Part shown: in pieces, positions 47,257 to 56,319 of the stretch
How the letters are laid out: each line of letters starts with the position of its first letter
Position numbering within the stretch: position 1 is the first letter of the stretch
Assembly (NCBI RefSeq): GCF_900111745.1
Contig: NZ_FOIJ01000008.1
Coordinates: forward strand, 1 to 64,000
Source of the DNA: Stigmatella erecta
GTDB taxonomy: Bacteria > Myxococcota > Myxococcia > Myxococcales > Myxococcaceae
DNA: 64,000 nt
Reading direction: 5' to 3'
Notes under the pieces: generated by a model
The model's database searches: none
Told to the model about the DNA's origin: nothing
Seen by the model: only the letters and a program-made list of their open reading frames with translations
Program-made: the position numbers and the translations under genes

Positions 47257-49962
47257 ATGCGCCCTCTCTCTCTGTTGCTGCCCGTGTTGGTCTCGTGTGC
47301 CTCCGTTCCTCCCACATCGGCGCCCCCGGCGCTCCCCGCCCCGGCGCCGGCGCAGGCCGTGGCCACCCGGACGTGGGTCCAGCCGCGCGCCGTGGTCATC
47401 CGCCATGCCACGGTGATGCCCGCCTCGGGCCCGGCCATCGAGGATGGCGCGGTGGCCTTCGCCGAGGGCCGGGTGCTGGCGGTGGGGCGCGACGCGGAGG
47501 TGCAGACGCCGCCCGGCGCGGAGGAACTGGACGGGACGGGGCTCTTCGTCACCCCGGGCATCATCGATGCGCACAGCCACCTGGGCGTGTACGCCACCCC
47601 GGCGAGCTTCGCCAACGAGGAGGGCAACGAGGCCACCGCCCCGGTGACGGCCGAGGTGGATGCCGAGCACGGCTTCTGGCCGCAGGACCCGGGGCTGCGG
47701 CGCGCGGCGGCGGGCGGGGTGACGTCGCTGCTCGTGCTGCCGGGCAGCGCCAACCTGATTGGCGGCCGGGGCTTCCCGGTGAAGCTGCACTTTGGCCGCA
47801 CGGCGGCGGAGATGCAGTTTCCGGGGGCCAAGGACGCGCTGAAGATGGCCTGTGGGGAGAACCCGCGCCGGGTGTACGGCGAGGGCCGCAAGATGGCGCC
47901 CGCCACGCGCATGGCCAACGTGGCCGGTTTCCGGCAGGCGTTCGCCCTGGCGCGCGACTACCTCCAGAAGCGCGAGGACTGGGAGAAGAAGCGGGCGAAG
48001 AAGCCCGACGAGGCGGGGCCGCCGCCCGCGCGGGACTTGAAGCTGGAGACGCTGGCGGAGGTGCTGCGCGGCAACCTGCTCGTGCAGAACCACTGCTACC
48101 GCGCCGATGAGATGGCGGTGATGCTCCAGGTGGCGGAGGAGGCGGGCTTCTCCATCCGCGCCTTCCACCACGCGGTGGAGGCCTACAAGCTCCGGGACGT
48201 GCTGGCGAAGAAAGAGGTGGCGGTGGCCACCTGGACGGACTGGTGGGGCTTCAAGATGGAGGCCTGGGACGGCATCCCCGAGAACCCGGGGCTCTTGTGG
48301 CAAGCGGGGGTGCGGACCGTCATCCACTCGGACTCGGCCTACGGCATCCAGCGGCTGAACCAGGAGGCGGGCAAGGCGATGGGGCGGGCGCGCGAGTCGG
48401 GCATCCCCGTCACCGAGGAGGAGGTGCTGCGCTGGGTGACGCTCCACCCCGCGTGGGTGATGGGGGTGGAGGAGCGCACGGGCTCGCTGGAGCCGGGGAA
48501 GATGGCGGATGTGGTGCTGTGGAAGGGCCACCCGCTGAGCGCCTATGCGCGGGCGCAGCGCGTGTGGGCCGATGGCGTCGTCACCTATGACGCCGCCCAG
48601 GGCGTGGTGGAGGCGAGCGACTTCGAGGTGGGGGAGCGCGCGCGCACCTCGGCCCGGCTCGTGGCGCAGCCCGCGGCCGTACCCACCCGGCAGGCGCTGG
48701 GGCTGGAGGCCCCGTGCGACGGCGTGAAGGACCCGGCCTGCGCCACGCCGCTGGCCCTGGAGGAGGGGGCGTGCACGGCCTTCCAGGGCGTGGCGGTGTT
48801 CACCGGCTCCGAGTGGTGGACGGGCGCCTCGGTGCTGGTGGAGGGCGGCAAGGTGACGCGGGCGCAGAAGGGGGCGCTGGGGACACTCCCCGCCGGGTGC
48901 CGCGCGGTGGAAGGGCGGGGCCGGTTGCTGACACCGGGCCTGATGGATGCCTTCACGGGGCTGGGGCTGGTGGAGGTGCCCGCGGAGTGGTCGGCCTCGG
49001 ACGAGGACTTCCAGGGCGAGGCCGCGGCGAAGACGCCCATCCGGGCCGCGCTGAGGGCCTCCGATGGAATCAATCCGGCCTCGGAGCTCTTCCCGGTGGC
49101 CCGGCTGGGCGGCGTGACGGCGGTGGGGGCGGTGCCTTCGGGGGGACTGGTGCCCGGCCAGAGCGCCTTCGTGGCGGCGGATGGCCGCGTGCTCCGGACG
49201 CCGCTGGCGCTCCACCTCAACCTGGGCATCTCCGGCCGGGCGGCGCTGTCCACCTCGCGCCCTGGCGTGCTCGAACACCTGCGGGAGCTGCTCTCGGACG
49301 CGCGGGAGTACGGCCGGCGCCGGGCGGACTTCGAGCAGAACCGCATGCGGGAGGTGGCCGCGAGCCGGTTGGATCTGGAGGCGCTCCAGCCGGTGCTGAA
49401 CGGCTCGGTGCGGGTGGTGGTGGCGGCGAAGCGGGCAGGGGACCTGCTCGCGGCGCTGGAGCTGGCGCGCGAGTACGGGCTCAAGCTCGTGCTCGTGGGC
49501 GCGGACGAGGCCTGGCAGGTGGCGGGGGCCCTGGCGGCGGCGAAGGTGCCCGTCATTCTCCAGCCCACGCAGAACCTGCCCAGCGACTTCGACAGCCTGG
49601 GCGGGCGGCTGGACCAGGCGGCCCTGCTGCACGCCGCGGGGGTGAAGGTGCTCTTCTCCACGCTGGGAGAGCCGCACCGGGTGCGCACGCTGTCCCAGGA
49701 GGCGGCGAACGCGGTGGCCTGGGGCCTGCCCCATACCGAAGCCCTGCGGGCGATAACCGCCAACGTGGCGGAGGCCTTCGGGGTGGAGGGCGGACGCATC
49801 GCCCCAGGCGCGGTGGCGGACCTGGTGCTGTGGAACGGGGATCCGCTGGAGAGCGCCAGCCGCCCGCTGGGCATGTGGCTCGCGGGCCGGCAGGTGCCGC
49901 TCGTCAGCCGGCAGCAGGCGCTCTTCGAGAAGCACCGCGCGCCCGTAAAGGCAGTCCCATGA
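47257..49962 (+). CDS. Double amidohydrolase-domain lipoprotein
   Basis: The protein is 901 aa. The signal ends LVSCAS, a lipobox, and a Pro/Ala linker follows. The first amidohydrolase unit (about 40-480) has [17 protein letters not shown] with H106 and H108, and a late [20 protein letters not shown] whose Asp probably completes the metal site. The second unit (about 500-890) has the same fold markers ([32 protein letters not shown]) but lacks the HxH pair. The first half may therefore be catalytic and the second structural. Related proteins hydrolyse cyclic amides or imidazolone-like rings; here the natural substrate is unknown. Its stop overlaps the next small gene (ATGA). Confidence 0.88.
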   Translation: MRPLSLLLPVLVSCASVPPTSAPPALPAPAPAQAVATRTWVQPRAVVIRHATVMPASGPAIEDGAVAFAEGRVLAVGRDAEVQTPPGAEELDGTGLFVTPGIIDAHSHLGVYATPASFANEEGNEATAPVTAEVDAEHGFWPQDPGLRRAAAGGVTSLLVLPGSANLIGGRGFPVKLHFGRTAAEMQFPGAKDALKMACGENPRRVYGEGRKMAPATRMANVAGFRQAFALARDYLQKREDWEKKRAKKPDEAGPPPARDLKLETLAEVLRGNLLVQNHCYRADEMAVMLQVAEEAGFSIRAFHHAVEAYKLRDVLAKKEVAVATWTDWWGFKMEAWDGIPENPGLLWQAGVRTVIHSDSAYGIQRLNQEAGKAMGRARESGIPVTEEEVLRWVTLHPAWVMGVEERTGSLEPGKMADVVLWKGHPLSAYARAQRVWADGVVTYDAAQGVVEASDFEVGERARTSARLVAQPAAVPTRQALGLEAPCDGVKDPACATPLALEEGACTAFQGVAVFTGSEWWTGASVLVEGGKVTRAQKGALGTLPAGCRAVEGRGRLLTPGLMDAFTGLGLVEVPAEWSASDEDFQGEAAAKTPIRAALRASDGINPASELFPVARLGGVTAVGAVPSGGLVPGQSAFVAADGRVLRTPLALHLNLGISGRAALSTSRPGVLEHLRELLSDAREYGRRRADFEQNRMREVAASRLDLEALQPVLNGSVRVVVAAKRAGDLLAALELAREYGLKLVLVGADEAWQVAGALAAAKVPVILQPTQNLPSDFDSLGGRLDQAALLHAAGVKVLFSTLGEPHRVRTLSQEAANAVAWGLPHTEALRAITANVAEAFGVEGGRIAPGAVADLVLWNGDPLESASRPLGMWLAGRQVPLVSRQQALFEKHRAPVKAVP

Positions 49963-50129
49963 AGCTGTGCAGGGCGGCGGTGCTGGCTGTGCTGCTTATC
50001 GGGTGTGCAACGCATCAAGGAGCGGGCGGCTCTGGTTCCTCCCCCTCTTCGGTTGTTCAACCCACCGTGAAGAGGGAGCTGCCTTGGCTCCCAGTTTTCG
50101 GCGGCAGGTTAAAGACGACCCTCTTTTAA
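49959..50129 (+). CDS. Tiny lipoprotein, possibly truncated
   Basis: The protein is 56 aa, starting in a 4-base overlap with the amidohydrolase stop. [20 protein letters not shown] is a textbook lipoprotein signal with Cys 16. The mature part is only 40 residues ([20 protein letters not shown], then LPVFGGRL). The frame then collides with the coding signal of the SMI1-like remnant in another frame, so the original lipoprotein was probably longer or fused to another part. It may be the stump left by a deletion. Confidence 0.6.
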   Translation: MKLCRAAVLAVLLIGCATHQGAGGSGSSPSSVVQPTVKRELPWLPVFGGRLKTTLF

Positions 50130-50454
50130 GGGCCCTGGCAGTGCAGGCAGGACTTCATGAGGTTTCACGCGACCATTTCCCATATCCATCCGCAGCTCTT
50201 GAGCAAATCAAGGCGTTCGAGAAAAGAGTAGGATGGAAGTTGGATCCGGATCTGCGGGCCTTCTACCTGCACTGTGACGGAGCGGAATTGATCAAGCAGC
50301 GGCCAGGGTGCCCGTACCGCGTCCTCCCACTGTCAGAGGTTGTTCGGGCCCGGGTTGCCATCCGTATTACTGCGGCCCCGTCGCCAGCTGCTTCTCAGAG
50401 TTCTTGGAGAACGTGCTGCGTACCCAGCGCAACCTCTACTGGCTGGGAGATTGA
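50084..50454 (+). pseudogene. SMI1/KNR4-family immunity-like gene with internal deletion
   Basis: TTG 50084 has AGAGGGAG 5 bases upstream. The first 85 residues carry SMI1/KNR4 features: YPSAALEQIKAFEKRVGWKL, DPDLRAFYLHCDGAELI, then YRVLPLSEVVRARVAI. The usual C-terminal block (CGPVASCFSEFLENVL, RTQRNLYWLGD) is present in a different frame and stops at 50454. Roughly 40 residues between the two are missing. The family commonly provides immunity against polymorphic toxins; an orphan copy with a deletion is a likely relic. No toxin gene is adjacent. Confidence 0.65.
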
Positions 50455-50652
50455 AGCACCGCCCCCCTGCGTGGGGCTCAATCACATCTACGCGGAGAGC
50501 CGATAGTCCGCATCTTTCTGACACTGCCAGCGCCTCCCGGAATTGGCTTTGCCGAGCGGCCCGCCGATTTTCTGCATCATTTTCAGCATCGGTGGCTCTC
50601 ACGCGTTCGGGGCGAATCGCTCGCCCTGCCGCGCAAGATGTTTTGAGGCCAC

Positions 50653-53600
50653 ATGAATCAGTTGATGACACGCCGTTGGGTGCACCTGAGCGCTGCCCTG
50701 CTCCTCTTGGGCGGGTGCGGCACGGAGCCGGCCCGTTCTACCTCTGGCACGAGTGAGGCACGCGGTACGGAAGGCCGCTCCGCCGCGCTCTCCGAAGTTC
50801 CTCCCCCAGCGCTTGGCTCTATCCATCCCACCCTGGCCAGGGAGGGGACGCGGATCACTTTGACGGGCACGGGATTCGGCCCGGGCAGTGTGGGCCAGAT
50901 TGGCCAGGTGCCTTGCACCGAGACCGCATTCAGCTTCTCCACGACGCTCACCTGCACGGTTCCCTCCGTCACGGATGGAACCTATGCGGTCTCCGTCATC
51001 AACCCCGATGGGCAGACCTCGCTCCTGGCCGATGCGCTCACCTTCGACGGCACGCCACCCGTGGGAGGAGGCACGCTGCAGCCCGACGCCTTCGTCAAAT
51101 CCCTCACAAGCTCGCCTGTCCTGCGTTGGAGTGCCTTCTCCGATGCGGAGAGCGGGCTCGGCCACTACGAGTACGCCTTGGGCACCATCCAGGGGGGAAC
51201 AGACATCCTGGCGTGGACGCCGTTCACTCCCGGCACGGGCCCGAGTACCGTCATCACGGGGCTCACGCTCTCGGAAGGGACGGCCTACTTTCCGTCGATC
51301 CGCGCTTATGATCGCGCTGGCAATGTCTCCACCCTCCAGGGCAGCGCCTGGACCGTCGATACCCAAGGCCCCTCGGCCCCCACGGGGCTCACGGACGGAA
51401 GCTTCTCGCTTCAGCTGTCGCTCTCCCCGACGGCGAGCTGGAGCGCCAGCAGTGACTCTGGAAGTGGGGTGGCCTTCTACGAGATGGCGATCGGTGCGAG
51501 CCCGGGTGGCACCGATGCCCTGCCCTGGACCCCGGTTGGAAACGTCACCAGCGCGTTCCGCTCGGATCTGAAGCTCACGGTGGGAACCACCTACTTCACG
51601 TCGGTGCGCGCGATCGACCGGCTCGGAAACGTGGGGGCCTTCGCGAGTGGGGACGGCTGGATGACCATGCTGGTCAGCCCCTCCACGCTGGTCTTCCTCC
51701 CCATGGACAACACCTCTTCCGTTGCCGGGGACAACTCCTCCGCGGACTTCGTGAACTTCGCCAACGCGGGGGCCAGCTTCCGTCCCGTGCTGGCACCGGC
51801 CATCTCCACGGTCTCACCGAAGTACGGGGCCGGCAGTGGCTGTTTCAAGAATGGCTATTTGCAGACCCCCAGCAGCGGGGCCAACATCATCGGCTACAGC
51901 GACTTCACCATCGAGTTCTGGGTCAAGTACAGCGGCTCCCTCGAAACGGCTTTCTCCACGGTGGTCTCTGGCAGTGGCTGGGACATCTCCCTGGGCAACA
52001 CGTACTACAACAACGCCGCCGACTTCTCGTATGGCCACCAATCGGCGCGGTGGTGGGGCGGTGCCGTCGGATGGGGGGTGCTGCCCAAGGGAGTCTGGAC
52101 TCACCTGTCGATTTCCCGGTCCGGCACCAGCCTCTACACGCACCTCAATGGCGTCCTCAAGGAGACGGCCGTCATCCCGGCCGGCACCCGCCTGGAGGGG
52201 GAGGACATCGTCTCGAGCCTCACGGTGGGCAACTTCGCCCCGGCGTACCTGGACGATCTGTTGATCACGGTCGGGGCGGCGAGACACTCCACGGCCAACT
52301 TCACGCCCACGCAGGTGACGGGCCTGCCGTCCATCTACCTGCCGATGGACGCGCCGGGGGAGGGGGAGAACGTCTCCGCGGACTTCCGGAACACGGTGCC
52401 GGCCGGAGCCACCCTGTCGCCCTCGGGTTCACCGGTTCTCTCCAGTGCCGGCTGCGGCGGCTGCGGTGATTTCCGTTCGGGCTCCCTGGCCACGGCCCTC
52501 TCCCCGGCGAATGTGCTGGGAACCCGCGACTTCACGATCGAGTTCTGGGTCAACCACAGCTCCCTGGGGGTCGGCGGCTCTCCGGTGCTCGTGGGGGGAA
52601 ACGCCTCGGGCGCCTTCTGGGACATCTCCCTGGGCAATACGCACTACAACGGGGAGGCGAACTTCGCCTTCTACACCACGCAGGTGAGTGGCTACCGGCA
52701 CTGGGGTGGGGACATCGGCTGGGGCGTCCTTCCGCTCAATACCTGGACGCACCTGTCCCTCACCCGCCTGGGCACGACGCTGATCACCCACAAGAATGGC
52801 GTCATGGTGGAGAAGAAGACGATTCTCGCCACGGACAAAATGGAGGGGCCGAACAGCACGTCTGCCTTCACGATCGGTGGCTACCCGGCCTATCTGGATG
52901 ATCTGATGATCACCGTGGGGAAGGCCCGGCACACGGCCGCCAGTTTCCCGGTGGAGCGGGCGGCCAACGCGCCTCGCATCGTCGAGACGCAGCCCTACGT
53001 CTTCCTTCCTCTGGATGGGGCGAACAACTCGGCGGTCTTCCCGAACCTCGCCGCCTCGGGCGTGACGTTCAGCGCCGTCTCGGCGCCGGTCATCACCACG
53101 TCGCCCTCCAGGTTCGGAGGGGCGAGCGGCAAGTTCCATGGCGGTTCCCTGACGACGGCCACCACCGCCGCGAATGTCCTGGGCACCCGTGACTTCACGA
53201 TCGAGTTCTGGGTGAACTTCGCCACGTACGGAGGCGGTGGCACGCCGGTGGTGTCTGGGAATGGGTGGGACATCTCCCTGGGCAACAGCTATTACAACAA
53301 CAGCGCGGACTTCGCGTATGGCAACCAGCCGACGCGGTGGTGGGGCGGCAGCATCGGGTGGGGCGTCCTCCCGCTCAATAGCTGGGTTCACCTGGCCCTC
53401 TCCCGCTCCCAGAACCGGCTCTACACGCACAAGAACGGTGTGCTCGTCTCGGCCCTCGAGATTCCCGCCGACGCGCACATGGAGGGGGGCGCGGCGACGT
53501 CCGCGCTGGCGATCGGTGAGAGCGCCGCATACCTGGACGACGTGATGATCACGGTGGGCAGCGCCAAGTATTCGACCGCCAACTTCCCGGTGGCGCAGTT

Positions 53601-54222
53601 GGCCAAGCCGTTCATGTACTTGCCGATGGACGGGGCGCACCTCTCGGCGGCATTCCCGAATTACGGAACGGGCCCGGCGGTCTCCAACGTGGCCTCGCCC
53701 ACCCTCACCACCGCCACGGCGGTGCACGGCGGAGCGAGTGCCAACCTGACGGCCGGCAGTCTCACCACCGCCACGAGCTCGGCGTACCGCCTGGGAACCC
53801 AGGACTTCACCATCGAGTTCTGGGTGAACAACAGCGTCCTCGGGGCCGCGGGCTCCCCCGTCATCACGGGCAATGGTTGGGACATCTCCCTCGGCAACAG
53901 CCGGTACAACACCGAAGCCAACTTCGCGTCCTACGCCACCCAGGTCAGTGGGTACCGGCACTGGGGGGGAGACATTGGCTGGGGGACGTTGCCCTTGAAC
54001 ACCTGGGTCCATCTGTCCCTGAGCCGCTCGGGCACGCGTTTGTACACGCACAAGAATGGGGTGCTCGTGTCGGCCGTGACGATTCCCGCCAACACTGTCA
54101 TGGAAGGACCCAACACCACGTCGGCCATCGCGATCGGCGCTCACCCCGCCTATGTGGATGACCTGCTCGTGACGATCGGGAAGGTCCGGCACACGACCGC
54201 GAACTTCACGGTCTACCCGTAA
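50653..54222 (+). CDS. Very large lipoprotein with IPT/TIG domain and four LamG-like domains
   Basis: The protein is 1189 aa. The lipobox signal MNQLMTRRWVHLSAALLLLG ends in GC at residues 21-22. Residues about 55-130 are an IPT/TIG-type Ig fold (PTLAREGTRITLTGTGFGPG). Two fibronectin-like segments follow (about 140-340). Four concanavalin A/LamG-like domains of about 205-220 residues then begin near 347, 561, 782 and 987. Each contains DFTIEFWV, WDISLG, WGGxxGWG, HLS and a closing LDDLxITVG. Domains 1 and 3 resemble each other more closely, as do 2 and 4. Such domains bind carbohydrates or other ligands at the surface. It has no enzyme domain, so adhesion or prey contact is an inference. A strong hairpin follows. 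Confidence 0.88.
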   Translation: MNQLMTRRWVHLSAALLLLGGCGTEPARSTSGTSEARGTEGRSAALSEVPPPALGSIHPTLAREGTRITLTGTGFGPGSVGQIGQVPCTETAFSFSTTLTCTVPSVTDGTYAVSVINPDGQTSLLADALTFDGTPPVGGGTLQPDAFVKSLTSSPVLRWSAFSDAESGLGHYEYALGTIQGGTDILAWTPFTPGTGPSTVITGLTLSEGTAYFPSIRAYDRAGNVSTLQGSAWTVDTQGPSAPTGLTDGSFSLQLSLSPTASWSASSDSGSGVAFYEMAIGASPGGTDALPWTPVGNVTSAFRSDLKLTVGTTYFTSVRAIDRLGNVGAFASGDGWMTMLVSPSTLVFLPMDNTSSVAGDNSSADFVNFANAGASFRPVLAPAISTVSPKYGAGSGCFKNGYLQTPSSGANIIGYSDFTIEFWVKYSGSLETAFSTVVSGSGWDISLGNTYYNNAADFSYGHQSARWWGGAVGWGVLPKGVWTHLSISRSGTSLYTHLNGVLKETAVIPAGTRLEGEDIVSSLTVGNFAPAYLDDLLITVGAARHSTANFTPTQVTGLPSIYLPMDAPGEGENVSADFRNTVPAGATLSPSGSPVLSSAGCGGCGDFRSGSLATALSPANVLGTRDFTIEFWVNHSSLGVGGSPVLVGGNASGAFWDISLGNTHYNGEANFAFYTTQVSGYRHWGGDIGWGVLPLNTWTHLSLTRLGTTLITHKNGVMVEKKTILATDKMEGPNSTSAFTIGGYPAYLDDLMITVGKARHTAASFPVERAANAPRIVETQPYVFLPLDGANNSAVFPNLAASGVTFSAVSAPVITTSPSRFGGASGKFHGGSLTTATTAANVLGTRDFTIEFWVNFATYGGGGTPVVSGNGWDISLGNSYYNNSADFAYGNQPTRWWGGSIGWGVLPLNSWVHLALSRSQNRLYTHKNGVLVSALEIPADAHMEGGAATSALAIGESAAYLDDVMITVGSAKYSTANFPVAQLAKPFMYLPMDGAHLSAAFPNYGTGPAVSNVASPTLTTATAVHGGASANLTAGSLTTATSSAYRLGTQDFTIEFWVNNSVLGAAGSPVITGNGWDISLGNSRYNTEANFASYATQVSGYRHWGGDIGWGTLPLNTWVHLSLSRSGTRLYTHKNGVLVSAVTIPANTVMEGPNTTSAIAIGAHPAYVDDLLVTIGKVRHTTANFTVYP

Positions 54223-54228
54223 AGGACA

Positions 54229-54258
54229 CAGGGCGCTGGACCACCGTCCAGCGCCCTG
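54229..54258. terminator. Strong hairpin after the LamG lipoprotein gene
   Basis: CAGGGCGCTGGAC (54229-54241) and GTCCAGCGCCCTG (54246-54258) form a perfect 13-bp stem with loop CACC, starting 6 bases past the stop. No T-run follows. Confidence 0.7.
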
Positions 54259-54430
54259 CAACCGCCTGGACGCCATAACACAGCGCGCCATCCGGCCCTT
54301 CGCGGCCTCGCTCACGCCCATGAGCGTGTAGTTCTCCACAGCCGGCATGTCCCCCCTTCACCCGCCCACGCTGCGCAAGTATGTGGCCCGTCAGGAAGGC
54401 GTGAGGGCTACGCGTGAAAAGAGGGGCTGA
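54259..54430. other. Short coding-like remnants on both strands
   Basis: On the minus strand an ATG at 54348, preceded by AAGGGGGG, begins a 30-codon segment with strong G/C third positions (MPAVENYTLMGVSEAAKGRM). It reaches the hairpin and then has no further support. On the plus strand an ATG at 54347 opens 27 codons ending at 54430 (segment PTLRKYVARQEGVRATREKR), just before the peptidase start. Neither has a recognised family. They look like fragments of lost genes, or possibly small peptides. Confidence 0.3.
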
Positions 54431-54431
54431 G

Positions 54432-56249
54432 ATGTCTAGAGTTGGGATGCGGGTTGCCGTCGTGGCGTTGTTGGGATTTGTGTGGACGTGTACCTCGACG
54501 GAGGATGAGCCGTCAGATGATGGGAGCGCACAGCTCCATCGCTACATCGACGAGCAGTTGTTCGATGATCTCTCGACCTTCGTCGCGGCCCGGACCTACC
54601 GCGGGGTGGATCTGTCCGAGGCCCAGGTCGTGGCCAACCTCCAGAAGCTCCAGGCGGAGCTGCTGCGCCAGACCGAGCAGTTCAATGAGACGCAGAAGGT
54701 CCACAAGCTCACGCCCTTCGAGTGGAAGAAGACGATCAACGGCCAGGAGTACTGGCTGTTTGGCGTCCGCGTGGGCTCGGGGCCGCGCCGGGTCGCGCTG
54801 AGCAGCCACCTCGACACGGTGTCTCCCGGGAACCAGGAGGGCTGGGAGCCCTTCAAGCTCGTGAAGGAGCAGCGGACCTATTTGGGCAAGGAGCAGGAGT
54901 TCTATGTTGGCCGCGGAGCCATCGACGACAAGGGCCCCGCCCTCATCGCCCTCAACGTCCTGAAGGCCGTGGCCCGGCAGTATGACGGCGATTCCAGGCT
55001 GGACCGGCTCACCCTGGAGGTCATCTTCGATACCTCGGAGGAGACCGACATGTCGATGCACCACTACCTGGAAGACAAGCCGGAGGAGAACCCGGACCTG
55101 GGGGTCATCTTCGATGCCATGTGGTGCATCCGCGCCGAGAAGGGACTGGAGCGCCCCGTCTTCACCATCCAGCGCCGGGGATCGGCGCCTGAACCCGGGC
55201 CCGGGGCCCGGGTGTGGATCGAATCGCTCGATACGCCGAAGGGGCCCGCGAACCAGATTCCCGACTCGGCCACCGCGGTCATCCGCTCGGATTCGCCGGA
55301 GGCCCTCCAGCGCTTCGCCCAGCAGGTGGAGGCGCTGTACCAGGGCCACGGGTTCGACGACCCCGCCTATCGCCGGGCCCCGCTGACCGTGGACACGTCG
55401 GGACTGGCCGATAACCGCCTCGTCCTCAAGACCTCGGTGATCGGTGCGCAGCACGGCTCGGCACCGGATGAGAACCGGCGGGAGGGGACCAACCCGCTGG
55501 TGTCGCTGGCCAACTTCTTGAGCGCGATGGTGGGCAGCCACCTGGAGCGCAACGAGATCAGCGAGCTGAGCCGGTTCCTCACCTGGAGCTGGGGCACCCA
55601 GGTTCTCGGTGAGCACCACCCGGATCTGTTGCTGCGCCACGATGAGGTCTTCAAGGAGGGCAAGGGGACGACGTATGCCGTGACCCGCTTCTACACCCAG
55701 CCGGCGGGCGCGCCCGGCACTGCCGCGCGGGTGGAGCTCGACATCCGCTATGCCCTCGGCCACCACAGCGTGGCGTGGGACGGGAAGACCGAGGGCCTGG
55801 TCGGAGGCAAGGCGTCCCCCAGCCGCTTCCAGGAGACCTTCGCGGAGCTGCTGCGGCGCTTCCCCGCCGAGCCCGGCTACACCGTCGCGTTCCAGACGAC
55901 CAACTTCTTCCCACCCGACGTCCGGCTTCCGGAGAGCACTGCGTTCCGGAGCGTCAGCCGCGCGTTCGAGCAGGTCTTGGGCGAGGCGTGTCCGGCCAGG
56001 GCCATTGGGGGCGGAACGGATGCCAAGGGCAACACGAACCTGATCGCCGCCGGCGCGCTGTTCACCGAGAACATGGGGCCTCCCATCAACTACCACGGCT
56101 TCAACGAGGGCGCCCCGGTCGAGGATCTCCGCAAGAGCGCCGACATCCTCTATCGCCTGTTGACGGATGAGGTGACAGGCACCGCGAAGTCCTCGTCCAC
56201 CGCCCGTCCCCTCTTCACGCCGATGCGTGTCGCGCCGGACTTCCACTAG
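54432..56249 (+). CDS. M20-family dipeptidase-like lipoprotein
   Basis: The protein is 605 aa from ATG 54432, with AGAGGGG 8 bases upstream. The signal ends in WTC with Cys 20, so it is a lipoprotein. The zinc-site motifs of M20 peptidases are present: ALSSHLDTVSPG with H126 and D128, VGRGAIDDKGP with D165, then SEETDMS. A late His in NYHGFNEGAPVEDL completes the set. The insert between resembles the PepV/dipeptidase lid domain. It probably cleaves short peptides in the periplasm or at the surface. A bidirectional terminator separates it from the next, convergent gene. Confidence 0.88.
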   Translation: MSRVGMRVAVVALLGFVWTCTSTEDEPSDDGSAQLHRYIDEQLFDDLSTFVAARTYRGVDLSEAQVVANLQKLQAELLRQTEQFNETQKVHKLTPFEWKKTINGQEYWLFGVRVGSGPRRVALSSHLDTVSPGNQEGWEPFKLVKEQRTYLGKEQEFYVGRGAIDDKGPALIALNVLKAVARQYDGDSRLDRLTLEVIFDTSEETDMSMHHYLEDKPEENPDLGVIFDAMWCIRAEKGLERPVFTIQRRGSAPEPGPGARVWIESLDTPKGPANQIPDSATAVIRSDSPEALQRFAQQVEALYQGHGFDDPAYRRAPLTVDTSGLADNRLVLKTSVIGAQHGSAPDENRREGTNPLVSLANFLSAMVGSHLERNEISELSRFLTWSWGTQVLGEHHPDLLLRHDEVFKEGKGTTYAVTRFYTQPAGAPGTAARVELDIRYALGHHSVAWDGKTEGLVGGKASPSRFQETFAELLRRFPAEPGYTVAFQTTNFFPPDVRLPESTAFRSVSRAFEQVLGEACPARAIGGGTDAKGNTNLIAAGALFTENMGPPINYHGFNEGAPVEDLRKSADILYRLLTDEVTGTAKSSSTARPLFTPMRVAPDFH

Positions 56250-56282
56250 GAAGTGGCGGGGCGCATGTGCGCCATTGCGTCA

Positions 56283-56314
56283 GCGGGCGCGGCTGGTGTC
56301 TCAGCCGCGCCCGC
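56283..56314. terminator. Bidirectional hairpin after the M20 peptidase gene
   Basis: GCGGGCGCGGCTG (56283-56295) and CAGCCGCGCCCGC (56302-56314) form a perfect 13-bp stem with loop GTGTCT. It lies 34 bases past the M20 stop and 6 bases past the end of the convergent minus-strand gene. Confidence 0.75.
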
Positions 56315-56319
56315 GGAAT

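Noticed and set aside
52429-54348. Minus-strand frame of 639 codons opposite the LamG lipoprotein
   Set aside because: Only its first 30 codons, outside the LamG gene, look coding; the rest is antisense shadow.
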